Positions 1 to 8,719 of a stretch of DNA of 31,111 nt are shown in pieces. The number at the start of each line of letters is the position of its first letter. Within the stretch, counting starts at the first letter, position 1. Position numbers and translations under genes: made by a program. Origin of the DNA: a virus; IMG/VR virus record IMGVR_UViG_3300047157_000007, positions 1 to 31,111 of that record. One strand, written 5' to 3'. Under the pieces are notes generated by a model. The model made no database searches. It was not told where the DNA came from and was given only the letters and a program-made list of their open reading frames with translations.

Positions 1-1
1 C

Positions 2-3000
2 CTCGGTATATCTGATCGAAAGTGGAAAGATTTGCATATTGGTGGCACCGCCAACATCGGCGGGAACGCTGTTATTACTGGCGACCTAACCGTCAACGGC
101 ACTACGACCACTACGCTCAACACGGCCACGCTGGACGTTGAAGACAAGAACATTACTGTGAATGCAGGCGGCACTCATGCGTCATCTGACGGCGCTGGTC
201 TGACGATAGAGAAGGGCGAAAGTGATAGCGTAGACGCGACCATCTTGTGGGACGAATCAAGCACGACGTTCGATTTCAGCCATGCGATAAATGTCCCTAG
301 TTTAACCACTACAGGCAACGTGTCATTTGGCGACAACGACAAGGCAGTCTTCGGTGCTGGCTCTGACCTACAGATTTACCATGATGGGGCTAATAGCTAC
401 ATATCAGATGCAGGAACAGGATTGTTTCAGCTTCGCACCAACGGCACTAGAATTGAAATGGTTGGTCAAAGTGGGTCTGAATACATGGCACGTTTTGAAC
501 AAGATGGTGCTGTAAAACTTTACTACGACAACAGCCTAAAACTAGCCACAACCTCCACAGGCATCAACGTAACTGGCTCAGTGACTGCTGATGACCTGAC
601 TATCGACGGCGCTATAGTTGTTAACAGTGACACTACAACAGCCATCACAGCTACTCAAAACGCTAACACTGATGTTAACGGGTTAATGGGTATTCGCATC
701 AATAACTCTACAGGCACAACTTATGCCGCTTTTGGTAACTCAGGAGCAGATAGTGTAGCCATTACAGCAGGAGATGCTGGAGGCACAGGAAATACTTCAC
801 TTACGTTTAAAACAGCGGCTTCTGGTTCAGAAAAATCAAGATTAAGCATTGGCTCAGGCGGCGACATTAGCTTCTACGAAGACACTGGCACGACTGCAAA
901 GTTGTTCTGGGATAGTAGTGCTGAAACTTTAGCTATAGGTCATTTAAATCCTTCTAGTACTTATAGGCTTGATGTTAATGGTGCTGTTAGGTCGTTTGGT
1001 AATGCACCTAGTTACACACTAAGAGAGGATGATGCCTCTAATCAAACGTGGTTAATGGCATCGTATGGCGGCACTTTTGCAATAAGAGACACAACTGTAT
1101 CTGGGACAAGCTATCCTTTTCAGATTCAAGCGGCTACGCCAAGCAACACCTTATTACTAAACTCATCAGGCTACGCGGGTCTGGGTACAAACGCACCAGC
1201 GGCCAAGCTGGATATCGTCGATACCTCTGCTGACGTACAGATGCGCGTCTATAAGAACGACGGCACCAAGAACACACGGATTACGCTAACGGCTGACGAC
1301 AGCGGCGCTAAGATCCACTACCGAGATGCAGACAACGCAGGCGCACTAAGGTTTAACAACAACCTTGGCGAGGTCATGCGGATTCCTGCTGATACTACGC
1401 GGCTAGGAATTGGGACTAGCAGTCCGTCAGCTAGGTTAGATGTACAACAGGCAACGGCTGGAAACATAGTTTCAGCAGAGTTTGATAACACTGACTACAC
1501 GGCAAACAATCGTAATGCTATAAAAATTAGACAGCAGGTTAGTTCAAGCGGTAGCTACTCAGCATATGTAGGCTCTGATAAAAACACAGGTAACCTTTTC
1601 TTAGCTAATGACTCTATTACCGCAAACCATTTAGTTATTAACCCCTCTGGCAACGTAGGTATCAATAGTAGCATTCCAGCCGCTATGCTCGATGTAGTAA
1701 AAACTGGAGCAGGCATCCAAGACACTTTGCAACTTAGAAACGCGCAGACTTTAGCCGCAGGTGTTGGTTCATCTTTAGGCTTTGGTGATAGCGGCGGCGC
1801 TAGATTAGCTTATATCGCTGGTGCGGCAACAGGTGCTAACAATGACAACGGGTACTTGTCTTTCTACACAAGAGCTTCTGATTCTTTAGCAGAACGCATG
1901 CGCATAACAGCATCAGGTGATGTAGAAGTTAAAGGCGGTAATGAGTTAAAAGTCTATCGTGGAGACAACGCCACATACGGCTCAATGAAGTATCTCACTG
2001 GCTCTGGTGGTTTGCAGTTTAATGACCAAAACTCCGATGGCATTTCATTTGTCAGGGGAGGTTCTACTGAGAGCATGCGCCTAGATTCGAGCGGTCAGCT
2101 GTTGCTTGGTCGAGGTGCTAATGTCGCATCAGGCGCTGAAGCTACACGTATTCAGTTCTACAACACAAACAGCACTTATGACATAGCATCTATTAGAAGT
2201 TTGGTTGGTGCAGGGCAAGTAAACAGAGGCGAGCTATCTTTTGCTGTAAACAACGGTGCAGGCCAGCAGGAGAGAATAAGGCTAGATTATTCTGGCAACT
2301 TGATGGTTGGTAAGACTGACACTAGTATTGCAACGCAAGGTGTATTCTTCGGCCCTAATTATTCACACATTACATCAACCAATGATACTCCCTTAGCTTT
2401 GTCTCGTAAAAGCAGCGACGGCACTGTCTTGGATATACGCAAAGACGGCGCAAACGTAGGAAGCGTTGGCACCAAGCTATCTGATGGCGGCACAAGTGAT
2501 GGTGAGCTGTTTATAACTAGCGGAAACACTGGATTATTTTTCGATGACATTGGAAGTTATATTCGACCCTGTAATGGCTCTGCCGCTTTGCGTGACAACA
2601 CCGTTGACTTGGGCAAGTCAGATTCGCGCTTCAAAGACCTTTACCTGTCAGGCACTGCTTACGTCGCAACGTCGATAGGTATCGGCACTGCTTCTCCAGT
2701 GTATCCACTCGATCTTAGAAATCCTTCGGATTCAAACCAAGTACTTAGAGTTTTGTTCCCAGATGCTGCAACTGTACAAATTGGAACAAGTAGAATGGCA
2801 TCTGGTGCAACCCAAGGTCTTTTTGTAGAAGGCCAAACAGGTGTTAGATTTGGGGTAAGTGGTACTGAATATGGCCGTTTTCATTCAAACGGTAATTTTG
2901 GTCTTGGAACCAGCAGTCCAAGCAATAAATTATCCATTAAAGGCACTGTAGGATTTGAAGCAACTAACAGTACAAATAAATGGCTGGCCTATACCTACAC

Positions 3001-4282
3001 CGACAATACATTACGACTAAATTACAATGGTTCTGGTGCGGACGAGATAACCATCGACTCTATTGGCAATCTTCTGGTTGGTCAGACTAGCAACTCAGAA
3101 ACAGGCACAGGTATTGGTTTAGTTCCTGACGGCACTAGCCACATGTACTCGGGCAGTACTGACACCTTAATGCTTGGTCGTGGTGGCACAGACGGTGAGA
3201 TCTTAAGTTTCAATAAGTCAGGCACCACCGTGGGAAGTATTGGTAGTGATTCAGGTGTAACCATTTACATGGATGGTGGCGGTGCCAGAGCAGGTATTTA
3301 TATGTCTGGCTCTGGTGTTTTGCCACGTTACAATGGAGCATTAGCAGATAATGCTACTGACTTGGGAGCAAGCAATCGTCGCTTCAAAAACCTTTACCTG
3401 TCAGGCGGAATTAAATTAAACACCGCTAGTACAGCCGACACTATAGCAATGACTCGTGGCACTAACGGCCAAAACAATATGTTGAAGTTTGTCACGGGTA
3501 GCACCGATGACTGGATTGTAGGTCAGAGAAACGACGGTACTAGTGACTTCCGCTTTTACTCTTACGGAACATCTAGCGATGCAGTGTCTATAACTCGAAC
3601 TGGCAACTTAGGTATTGGCACTAGTTCGCCTAGTGATAAGCTAACACTAGATAGTGGGCAAATGCGTTTGTCTGACAACTACGGTATTCGTTGGGGCAGT
3701 GCTTCTACCGCAATATATGGCTCTGGCGGTGCAGGTACGCTTCAAATGTATACCAATAGCGCAGAACGCACGCGCATCGACGCATCGGGAAACCAGTTAT
3801 GGGGCAAGACCTCTGCTAACAACACGACGCAGGGCATACGCTTCTTAGGCTCATCGGGCTTTATGTCGATTGTGCGGTCTAATGCTACTGCGATAATCGT
3901 TAACCGTATTGACGGCGATGGCACTCTCATGGAGTTCCGAACCAGCGGGACGACTCGCGGCTCGATCTCTATTTCTGGCTCAACTACCTCGTACAACACC
4001 ACATCGGATCAGCGGGCTAAAGAAAACATTGTAGATGCGCCCTCTGCCTCTGATGACATTGACGCTATCAAGGTACGGTCGTTTGACTTCAAGGCTGACG
4101 GGTCACACCAGAAGTACGGCATGGTCGCGCAGGAACTAAGCACTGTCGCACCTGAAGCGGTAAGCGTCCCAGATGACGCAGAAGAGATGCAGAGTGTAGA
4201 CTACTCCAAACTTGTACCGATGATGTTGAAAGAGATTCAAACACTACGTGCGCGAGTCGCACAACTTGAAGGAGAAAACTAA
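2..4282 (+). CDS. Tail/side fibre protein with C-terminal S74 chaperone domain, 5' partial
   Basis: This is the 3' part of a long fibre gene; the reading frame is open to the left edge (LGISDRKWKDLHIGG precedes the first internal Met at 32), so the true start lies outside. The body is built of repeated beta-rich modules with recurring phrases such as LGIGTSSPS, RLDSSGQLLLG and LG-S-D-R-F-K-DLYLSG. The C-terminus carries an intramolecular chaperone/auto-peptidase domain (Peptidase_S74): TTSDQRAKENI has the Ser and Lys of the expected catalytic pair (Ser1325, Lys1330 counted from Met 32), followed by FDFKADGSHQKYGMVAQEL and a terminal coiled coil LKEIQTLRARVAQLEGEN. In this family the domain trimerises the fibre and then cleaves itself off. 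The stop overlaps the next start by one base. It probably binds the host surface. Identification of the domain is strong; receptor is unknown. Confidence 0.9.
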   Translation, partial: LGISDRKWKDLHIGGTANIGGNAVITGDLTVNGTTTTTLNTATLDVEDKNITVNAGGTHASSDGAGLTIEKGESDSVDATILWDESSTTFDFSHAINVPSLTTTGNVSFGDNDKAVFGAGSDLQIYHDGANSYISDAGTGLFQLRTNGTRIEMVGQSGSEYMARFEQDGAVKLYYDNSLKLATTSTGINVTGSVTADDLTIDGAIVVNSDTTTAITATQNANTDVNGLMGIRINNSTGTTYAAFGNSGADSVAITAGDAGGTGNTSLTFKTAASGSEKSRLSIGSGGDISFYEDTGTTAKLFWDSSAETLAIGHLNPSSTYRLDVNGAVRSFGNAPSYTLREDDASNQTWLMASYGGTFAIRDTTVSGTSYPFQIQAATPSNTLLLNSSGYAGLGTNAPAAKLDIVDTSADVQMRVYKNDGTKNTRITLTADDSGAKIHYRDADNAGALRFNNNLGEVMRIPADTTRLGIGTSSPSARLDVQQATAGNIVSAEFDNTDYTANNRNAIKIRQQVSSSGSYSAYVGSDKNTGNLFLANDSITANHLVINPSGNVGINSSIPAAMLDVVKTGAGIQDTLQLRNAQTLAAGVGSSLGFGDSGGARLAYIAGAATGANNDNGYLSFYTRASDSLAERMRITASGDVEVKGGNELKVYRGDNATYGSMKYLTGSGGLQFNDQNSDGISFVRGGSTESMRLDSSGQLLLGRGANVASGAEATRIQFYNTNSTYDIASIRSLVGAGQVNRGELSFAVNNGAGQQERIRLDYSGNLMVGKTDTSIATQGVFFGPNYSHITSTNDTPLALSRKSSDGTVLDIRKDGANVGSVGTKLSDGGTSDGELFITSGNTGLFFDDIGSYIRPCNGSAALRDNTVDLGKSDSRFKDLYLSGTAYVATSIGIGTASPVYPLDLRNPSDSNQVLRVLFPDAATVQIGTSRMASGATQGLFVEGQTGVRFGVSGTEYGRFHSNGNFGLGTSSPSNKLSIKGTVGFEATNSTNKWLAYTYTDNTLRLNYNGSGADEITIDSIGNLLVGQTSNSETGTGIGLVPDGTSHMYSGSTDTLMLGRGGTDGEILSFNKSGTTVGSIGSDSGVTIYMDGGGARAGIYMSGSGVLPRYNGALADNATDLGASNRRFKNLYLSGGIKLNTASTADTIAMTRGTNGQNNMLKFVTGSTDDWIVGQRNDGTSDFRFYSYGTSSDAVSITRTGNLGIGTSSPSDKLTLDSGQMRLSDNYGIRWGSASTAIYGSGGAGTLQMYTNSAERTRIDASGNQLWGKTSANNTTQGIRFLGSSGFMSIVRSNATAIIVNRIDGDGTLMEFRTSGTTRGSISISGSTTSYNTTSDQRAKENIVDAPSASDDIDAIKVRSFDFKADGSHQKYGMVAQELSTVAPEAVSVPDDAEEMQSVDYSKLVPMMLKEIQTLRARVAQLEGEN

Positions 4283-4590
4283 TGGCTACATGGTCAATAG
4301 CAAACTTAGAGCGTCAAGCCGACGGCGGGGTCATCGTGGCTCACTGGCGTTGTGACGATTCCGAAACAGTAGGTGACGACACATTCACAGCGTCATCTTA
4401 TGGCACTTGTTCATTCACACCTGATGCTGACGCAGATGATTTCGTTGCCTATGACGATCTCACTGAGGCGACTGTCATTGAGTGGGTAAAAGCAGAAGTT
4501 GATGGTGATGCGGTTGAAACTGCGTTAACTGATAATATATCTAGTCAGAAGACACCAACAACCTTTGACGGAGTACCGTGGAATGACTGA
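4282..4590 (+). CDS. Small conserved phage protein downstream of the fibre gene
   Basis: A 102-residue acidic protein whose ATG overlaps the fibre stop (TAATG), so it is likely translated by re-initiation. It begins MATWSIANLERQADGGVIVAHWRC and is rich in Asp, Thr and Ala with predicted beta strands, and has no signal peptide or membrane segment. Proteins starting with this MATW-x-I-xx-LER-xxxGG-V-xxAHWR pattern recur directly after fibre genes in marine phages as far as I recall, but no function is established. The position suggests a fibre-associated or virion role, which is inference. Confidence 0.7.
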   Translation: MATWSIANLERQADGGVIVAHWRCDDSETVGDDTFTASSYGTCSFTPDADADDFVAYDDLTEATVIEWVKAEVDGDAVETALTDNISSQKTPTTFDGVPWND

Positions 4591-4828
4591 AGAAAGCCCA
4601 AAAATCGTATTGAATGATGTAGAGCATGACGTTGCTGATCTAAGTGATGAACAGCGCGTGATGGTCGCACATATCTCAAACCTAGACGCAAAGCTGGCTG
4701 ACGCACGTTTTAGCGTAGACCAGTTGACCGTAGCGCGCCAGGCGTTTGTCGACATGCTTATGAAGGCTTTAAACGATCAGGAAGTAACCGATGCGGATTA
4801 CGCTGACGTGCCTGATTCTGCTGAGTAG
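4583..4828 (+). CDS. Small helical phage protein of unknown function
   Basis: An 81-residue acidic, largely helical protein (MTEESPKIVLNDVEHDVADL...). I chose the ATG at 4583 rather than the TTG at 4565 because GGAG lies nine bases upstream of it. It overlaps the preceding stop by eight bases. The central part, DEQRVMVAHISNLDAKLADARFSVDQLTVARQAFVDML, reads as a helical hairpin or short coiled coil. The pattern (short beta start, then two helices with LxxAR) resembles small phage proteins of the DUF6447 type, but that match is from memory and not tested. Confidence 0.7.
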   Translation: MTEESPKIVLNDVEHDVADLSDEQRVMVAHISNLDAKLADARFSVDQLTVARQAFVDMLMKALNDQEVTDADYADVPDSAE

Positions 4829-5453
4829 CATCGCCCCTGCCTTCGGGCAGGACATCACGCCACAGCCTGACCTTGACCCAGTACCTACCCGAGACGAACC
4901 TGACAATATCCGCAACGAGGGCGATCTGAACACTAATCAGATTGGGTCGAACAACAACAACCGAACCACTAATAACACAGGGCCGAATGCTGGCGCACAG
5001 ATGCCAGCTAATACAGCGGTCAGCCCGTCGCTTATGTCCAGCGGTACAGAGTCATGCCTGCAATCTATATCAGGTGGCTTACAGCTTGTCGGCATCGGTG
5101 TGTCAACGGGCAAGTACATCCAAGACGAAGAGTGCAACCGCAGGCGTAACGCGATCACCCTGTCGAATATGGGCATGAAAATTGCAGCGGTCTCCCTAAT
5201 GTGTCAAAACGCCGACGTGTGGCGCGCCATGTTGCTCGCGGCTACACCCTGTCCAGTGGTAAAATACGGGAAGATAATTGTTGGCAAGCGGGCAATGCTG
5301 GAAATTAAACAGCGGCCCGAGTTGTTGATTCCTGACTACGAAGACAGCAAAGACTTTTACGACGCAATCTTAGGCATGGGGGTAGAGACAGATGAGGCAG
5401 ATGTACCTAGTGCTAGCTTGTCTGAGCGTTACCGCACAAGCGAGCGAGATTGA
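4791..5453 (+). CDS. Exported protein with signal peptide, unknown function
   Basis: A 220-residue protein with a clear Sec signal peptide: MR, then the hydrophobic run ITLTCLILLSSIAPAFG, with probable cleavage before Gln. The mature part begins with a low-complexity Asp/Pro/Asn segment (about residues 21-75, including NQIGSNNNNRTTNN), followed by a compact region with four Cys (TESCLQS, EECNRRR, LMCQN, TPCPV) that could form disulfides in the periplasm. AGGAAG precedes the ATG. It overlaps the gene before it by 38 bases and the one after by 62. I do not recognise the family. Placement between fibre and lysis genes fits either a virion part or a periplasmic effector. Confidence 0.75.
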   Translation: MRITLTCLILLSSIAPAFGQDITPQPDLDPVPTRDEPDNIRNEGDLNTNQIGSNNNNRTTNNTGPNAGAQMPANTAVSPSLMSSGTESCLQSISGGLQLVGIGVSTGKYIQDEECNRRRNAITLSNMGMKIAAVSLMCQNADVWRAMLLAATPCPVVKYGKIIVGKRAMLEIKQRPELLIPDYEDSKDFYDAILGMGVETDEADVPSASLSERYRTSERD

Positions 5454-6222
5454 TAACCTCATTGATGCCTCACAGAATATCCGCGACGTGTTTAAGTATG
5501 GCATCCAAACCATAGCAGGAGCGGAGTCTTACGCTTCACAGGGACAAATAGCTCCCGGGGGTATAGTCGACCAAGGGTTACTCGACAAAGCCAAGCAAGA
5601 CGCCTACAACGCCGCAGTCTTAGCCGTTCAGCAACAGACCTACACATACGACCCAAACGCCTCACAGTATTTTGCTGACGAGGCTAGCAGTGCTATGGAC
5701 GTTGTCAGCGAGGCAATTGACATCTACGTCGATGCCGCGCAGGTTTTGATTGAGGTTGCCACTGTTAACGAGATGGCGCAGGACGCGGCGAACGCAAACG
5801 ACGACAGACAGGCAATGGCCCTGCAAGAATATATCGGCGCTAATGACGTAACCCTTGAAGATGCTGAGGTTGATGCTTACAACGATGCCTACACAGCCGT
5901 ACACGAGGCCACAGCGGTAGCGGCGGCATACATGGCGGTTGCTAATGACGAGACATTGTTAGAGCAGGCTGACGAGATGGCCTATGACCTGCGCGTTACC
6001 TATCAAGAAGCGGCTAGCGTTTTCTTTGACCAAGCAACTCAGTCGGTATGGATATCGTTCGATGGCGGTCAGACTATCCAGGGACTAAACCTCGGCAACT
6101 ACTATGTCAGTGTTGAGGAAGTTTTGATCGAGTCGGCCGAACAGCCATTTTTCTACACTTCACCCGAAGGCGGATGTTGGTTCGCCGCAGACCCGGAGGC
6201 TTGCTACGCTGATGGCGATTGA
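5392..6222 (+). CDS. Exported Ala/Asp-rich helical protein, unknown function
   Basis: A 276-residue protein with an N-terminal signal peptide (MRQMYLVLACLSVTAQA, likely cut before SEIDN). The mature part is mostly helical and very rich in Ala, Asp, Tyr and Gln, with phrases such as YNAAVLAVQQQTYTYDP and TAVHEATAVAAAYMAVAN; the end (from about residue 220) turns beta-like and carries two Cys (GGCWFAADPEACYADGD). A Cys in the signal region (VLAC) could be read as a weak lipobox, but the hydrophobic part before it is too short. A GGGGGT motif precedes the ATG; a second ATG nine bases on is possible. It overlaps both neighbours. Confidence 0.72.
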   Translation: MRQMYLVLACLSVTAQASEIDNLIDASQNIRDVFKYGIQTIAGAESYASQGQIAPGGIVDQGLLDKAKQDAYNAAVLAVQQQTYTYDPNASQYFADEASSAMDVVSEAIDIYVDAAQVLIEVATVNEMAQDAANANDDRQAMALQEYIGANDVTLEDAEVDAYNDAYTAVHEATAVAAAYMAVANDETLLEQADEMAYDLRVTYQEAASVFFDQATQSVWISFDGGQTIQGLNLGNYYVSVEEVLIESAEQPFFYTSPEGGCWFAADPEACYADGD

Positions 6223-6745
6223 GGACTTAGAGTTAAATGTCGGAGGGACGCAGATCAAGGGCGTTTGGATCGCTATTGTTTTGTCATTTGCCTCAACAAT
6301 TGGCGGCGGTATCTGGGCAGCCTCCGAATTCTTCAGTCGGTTGGAGGCGCTAGAAGGCGCTGTAAGCGATGCCACAGCAGACACTGCCGTTGTACAGGGT
6401 AGGTTCGACGACTTGCGTGCAGGGCAATCTGAGACCTTGCAGGGGTATCAAGTCACTATTGCCAACATGCAACAGCAACTAGACGACAACAACGTCGGCG
6501 AACTACAGGGCAAGCTGGCAGAGTTATCGACTAACTTATCGCAGATTATGGAGCTACAGCGCGACCTCTTACCACTACGGGATAGGGTGGCGGCAGTAGA
6601 AAAGTCTAATAGCGAGACTGTCCTAACAGTCAATGCTAAAATAGAGGCATTAGGTAACGTATCCGACAAGATGTCGCGACACTCGCGTGAGATAGACGAC
6701 ATTTGGACTGCGATGGATGAACTAGCTAACCCACTTGGGCGATGA
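6212..6745 (+). CDS. Membrane-anchored coiled-coil protein
   Basis: A 177-residue protein with one transmembrane helix near the N-terminus (about residues 17-38, VWIAIVLSFASTIGGGIWAA) and a long heptad-rich region behind it (ALEGAVSDATADTAVVQGRFDDLRAG... to the end). The start overlaps the stop of the exported gene upstream by 11 bases. The architecture and the location just before holin and endolysin genes suggest a part in lysis, such as an inner-membrane spanin-like or holin-accessory protein, but there is no diagnostic motif and a virion role is also possible. Confidence 0.72.
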   Translation: MAIEDLELNVGGTQIKGVWIAIVLSFASTIGGGIWAASEFFSRLEALEGAVSDATADTAVVQGRFDDLRAGQSETLQGYQVTIANMQQQLDDNNVGELQGKLAELSTNLSQIMELQRDLLPLRDRVAAVEKSNSETVLTVNAKIEALGNVSDKMSRHSREIDDIWTAMDELANPLGR

Positions 6746-6746
6746 C

Positions 6747-6974
6747 ATGGAAATTAATGAAGCATTAATCAAACTAGAGGCGCACGAAAAAGAGTGTTCA
6801 GTTCGCTATCAAAATATACAAGATACGCTGAACAAGCATCATGACCGATTCGATAAGCTAGAAGAAAAAGCGCAGCACGGATTTGACAAGATAGAGAGAT
6901 ACATTATTCGCGGTATTGGCTTCCTGTCTTTCCTAATGACCGCCATTCTCGGCTTTGCAGAGTACCTACGCTAA
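6747..6974 (+). CDS. Small coiled-coil protein with C-terminal membrane helix (XhlA-like)
   Basis: A 75-residue protein: charged helical N-terminus (MEINEALIKLEAHEKECSVRYQNIQDTLNKHHDRFDKLEEKAQHGFDKIER) followed by one C-terminal membrane helix (GIGFLSFLMTAILGFAEYL). This is the layout of XhlA-type haemolysin/lysis accessory proteins. I prefer ATG 6747 over the upstream TTG at 6735 because it is the standard start and follows the previous stop by one base. Its stop shares a base with the next ATG. Function in lysis is inferred from architecture and neighbours. Confidence 0.7.
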   Translation: MEINEALIKLEAHEKECSVRYQNIQDTLNKHHDRFDKLEEKAQHGFDKIERYIIRGIGFLSFLMTAILGFAEYLR

Positions 6975-7696
6975 TGTATCAATTCCATAACGAGCGCCCG
7001 ACCTCTAATTTTTTGTTTGACGTTGTACGCGGCGCAATCCCTAATGCGTTCGCTATTCATAAGTTCGGCGCTAACTTTGACATCGACCAAGCTGACGACC
7101 CCGAAAGCGTATGGACAGGCGGCGGACTCTATCCCTGGGCGTCACTTTCTAGCGCCCAAACTATCTACTGTATTAGTACCAGCGCAAGCGACACCGCCAC
7201 GCTAAGTATTGAGGGGCTAGACGCAAACTATGATGAGCAAACAGAGATCGTTACGCTCACAGGTGCGACGGCAGTGGCGACTACAAACACATTTATTCGC
7301 GTATTTCGCATGACCTACGACGCAGAGAACGTAGGCGACATAACAGCTCGCGTCACAAGTGGCACAGGAACCGTTGTAGCGCAGATCGACGCGGGGTATT
7401 CACAGACACTGATGGCGGTCTACACGATCCCTGCGGGCTTTACAGGCTACCTCACAACCCTTGATGCAACTATCGACGGCACCAAAACCTGTCAGGTGCT
7501 TATGTATCATCGACTGACTGGCAAGCCGTTTCGCATTGCGCACGTCGCAGAGTCAGATGGTCATTACCGCTATGACTTCAATGCGCCGCTAAAGTTGCCT
7601 GCGAAGACAGACGTAGACATTCGCGTTGACCAGGTAAGCGGCAACGACGCACGGGTCACCGCTAACTTTGATATCGTTCTAATCAAGGATTATTGA
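6974..7696 (+). CDS. Probable virion structural protein
   Basis: A 240-residue beta-rich protein: RGAIPNAFAIHKFGANFDID..., then ESVWTGGGLYPW, IEGLDANYDEQTEIVTLTG, FIRVFRMTYDAENVGDI, and LMAVYTIPAGFTGYLT. This arrangement (a 'RGAIP...HKFG...VWxxGG...GLDxxYxExxExVxLxG' series) is one I know from uncharacterised virion proteins of marine podo- and siphoviruses, often found between tail and lysis genes. No enzymatic motif is seen. The ATG overlaps the preceding stop by one base. A decoration or fibre-attachment role would be consistent but is not shown. Confidence 0.65.
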   Translation: MYQFHNERPTSNFLFDVVRGAIPNAFAIHKFGANFDIDQADDPESVWTGGGLYPWASLSSAQTIYCISTSASDTATLSIEGLDANYDEQTEIVTLTGATAVATTNTFIRVFRMTYDAENVGDITARVTSGTGTVVAQIDAGYSQTLMAVYTIPAGFTGYLTTLDATIDGTKTCQVLMYHRLTGKPFRIAHVAESDGHYRYDFNAPLKLPAKTDVDIRVDQVSGNDARVTANFDIVLIKDY

Positions 7697-7697
7697 T

Positions 7698-8072
7698 ATG
7701 TGGCAGGCGTTGATCGGGCCAGTGACCGAGTTAGTCGGCGGTCACTTCAAGCGTAAGGCGCAAGAAAAGCAGGCGACACACGAGCGCAAGTTGCAAGTTA
7801 TCCAGAACGACGCGGCTTGGGAAAACAAGATGGCAGACGCCACATCCAACAGTTGGAAGGATGAGTTTTGGACTCTAGTGTTGGCGGCTCCTGTTTTTAT
7901 GATTGGCTACGCGATAGCAATGAACGACGTTGCTGTGATTGAGCGAGTCGATATGGCATTCGCCGCACTCGATACCCTGCCCGAGTGGTATCAATACCTT
8001 TTATTTTTAGCAGTATCTGCCAGCTTTGGCATACGTGGTGCTGACAAGCTAATGCAGTTGAGGAAAAAATGA
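7698..8072 (+). CDS. Holin, three-helix gene-transfer-agent type
   Basis: A 124-residue protein beginning MWQALIGPVTELVGGHFKRKAQEKQATHERKLQVIQ, a charged amphipathic stretch, then WKDEFWTLVLAAPVFMIGYAIAM and WYQYLLFLAVSASFGIRGADKLMQLRKK as membrane helices. The order (start, charged helix, W-K-DE-xWT, two further helices, G-x-R at the end) matches the family named 'holin of 3TMs, for gene-transfer release'. Holins permeabilise the inner membrane so that the endolysin can reach the cell wall. The endolysin gene overlaps its end by four bases, which supports the role. Confidence 0.82.
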   Translation: MWQALIGPVTELVGGHFKRKAQEKQATHERKLQVIQNDAAWENKMADATSNSWKDEFWTLVLAAPVFMIGYAIAMNDVAVIERVDMAFAALDTLPEWYQYLLFLAVSASFGIRGADKLMQLRKK

Positions 8073-8419
8073 CCTATCGCCACTTTTCTACATCCGAGTT
8101 CCGCTGTCGAGAATCTGGAGAGAACTCCATGGATGAGTCGTTTTTGTTCATGCTCGACGAGTTGCGGGAGCGTTGTGGCTTTCCGTTTACAATTACCAGC
8201 GGCTATCGCTCAGTGCATCACACCGCAGAGCGTAACAAGCAGAAAGGCGGCACTCATACGCAAGGCATTGCCGCAGACATCGCAGTGTCTAACGGCGTTG
8301 AACGCATGAAGATCGTAAAGGAAGCCTTAGACATGGGCTTCGGTGGTATCGGGGTAGCTCGCGGCTTCGTACACGTCGACATGCGCACCACTACCCCAGT
8401 TATGTGGACTTACGGCTAA
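8069..8419 (+). CDS. Endolysin, M15 family zinc peptidase
   Basis: A 116-residue single-domain enzyme of the Peptidase_M15 type, expected to cleave peptide cross-links in peptidoglycan. Visible family features are TSGYRS (residues 43-48), the zinc-binding stretch GGTHTQGIAADI with His63 and Asp70, and FVHVD with His102 and Asp104. The length is normal for minimal phage M15 endolysins. There is no signal peptide, so release depends on the holin encoded immediately upstream (ATGA overlap). It ends the rightward unit that starts in the fibre region; I see no terminator hairpin behind it. Confidence 0.88.
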   Translation: MTYRHFSTSEFRCRESGENSMDESFLFMLDELRERCGFPFTITSGYRSVHHTAERNKQKGGTHTQGIAADIAVSNGVERMKIVKEALDMGFGGIGVARGFVHVDMRTTTPVMWTYG

Positions 8420-8451
8420 ACCTCTACAGATAAATAAATAACAAAAAAAGC

Positions 8452-8479
8452 TACACAATTATCCTCAATGGTGTATTCT
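8452..8479 (+). promoter_or_regulatory. Possible weak promoter for the early genes
   Basis: The 97-base gap between the endolysin and the next gene is AT-rich. A possible -35 (TACACA, 8452-8457) and -10 (TATTCT, 8474-8479) are separated by 16 bases. Both boxes deviate from consensus, so this is a weak call; the change from lysis to early genes is the main reason to expect a promoter here. Confidence 0.3.
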
Positions 8480-8484
8480 GACAT

Positions 8485-8500
8485 TGTTCCATGTAGAACA
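8485..8500. promoter_or_regulatory. Palindromic operator-like site
   Basis: TGTTCCATGTAGAACA is an inverted repeat with TGTTC and GAACA arms around a six-base centre. It lies just downstream of the possible -10 and 17 bases before the start at 8517, where a bound repressor would block transcription. The XRE-type protein encoded at 9897 is one candidate binder; a host LexA-like protein is another, although the arm spacing does not match the usual GTTC-N7-GTTC or GAAC-N4-GTTC boxes. Confidence 0.4.
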
Positions 8501-8516
8501 GTGAAGGGAGAAAACC

Positions 8517-8708
8517 ATGCAATTAGACGATCAAATCGTGCAGTACAACGAGGTACTCGACAAGCTCGACGAGGCTTTAGCAGAGCTTAACAAGGCTGAT
8601 CGTGATTTTGACCTGACCGACGTACAGGGTCAGTGCGTCATTCAGTTAAAGCAAATTTACGACACCATGATCGGCGACTTGCTCGATCTCGAACGCGAAT
8701 CATTTTGA
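8517..8708 (+). CDS. Small acidic helical early protein
   Basis: A 63-residue acidic protein (MQLDDQIVQYNEVLDKLDEALAELNKADRDFDLT...), almost wholly helical with Leu/Ile spacing suggesting a helical hairpin. GAAGGGAG sits seven bases before the ATG. First gene of the early unit after the intergenic operator region. No family recognised. Confidence 0.7.
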   Translation: MQLDDQIVQYNEVLDKLDEALAELNKADRDFDLTDVQGQCVIQLKQIYDTMIGDLLDLERESF

Positions 8709-8719
8709 GGAGGATAAAA

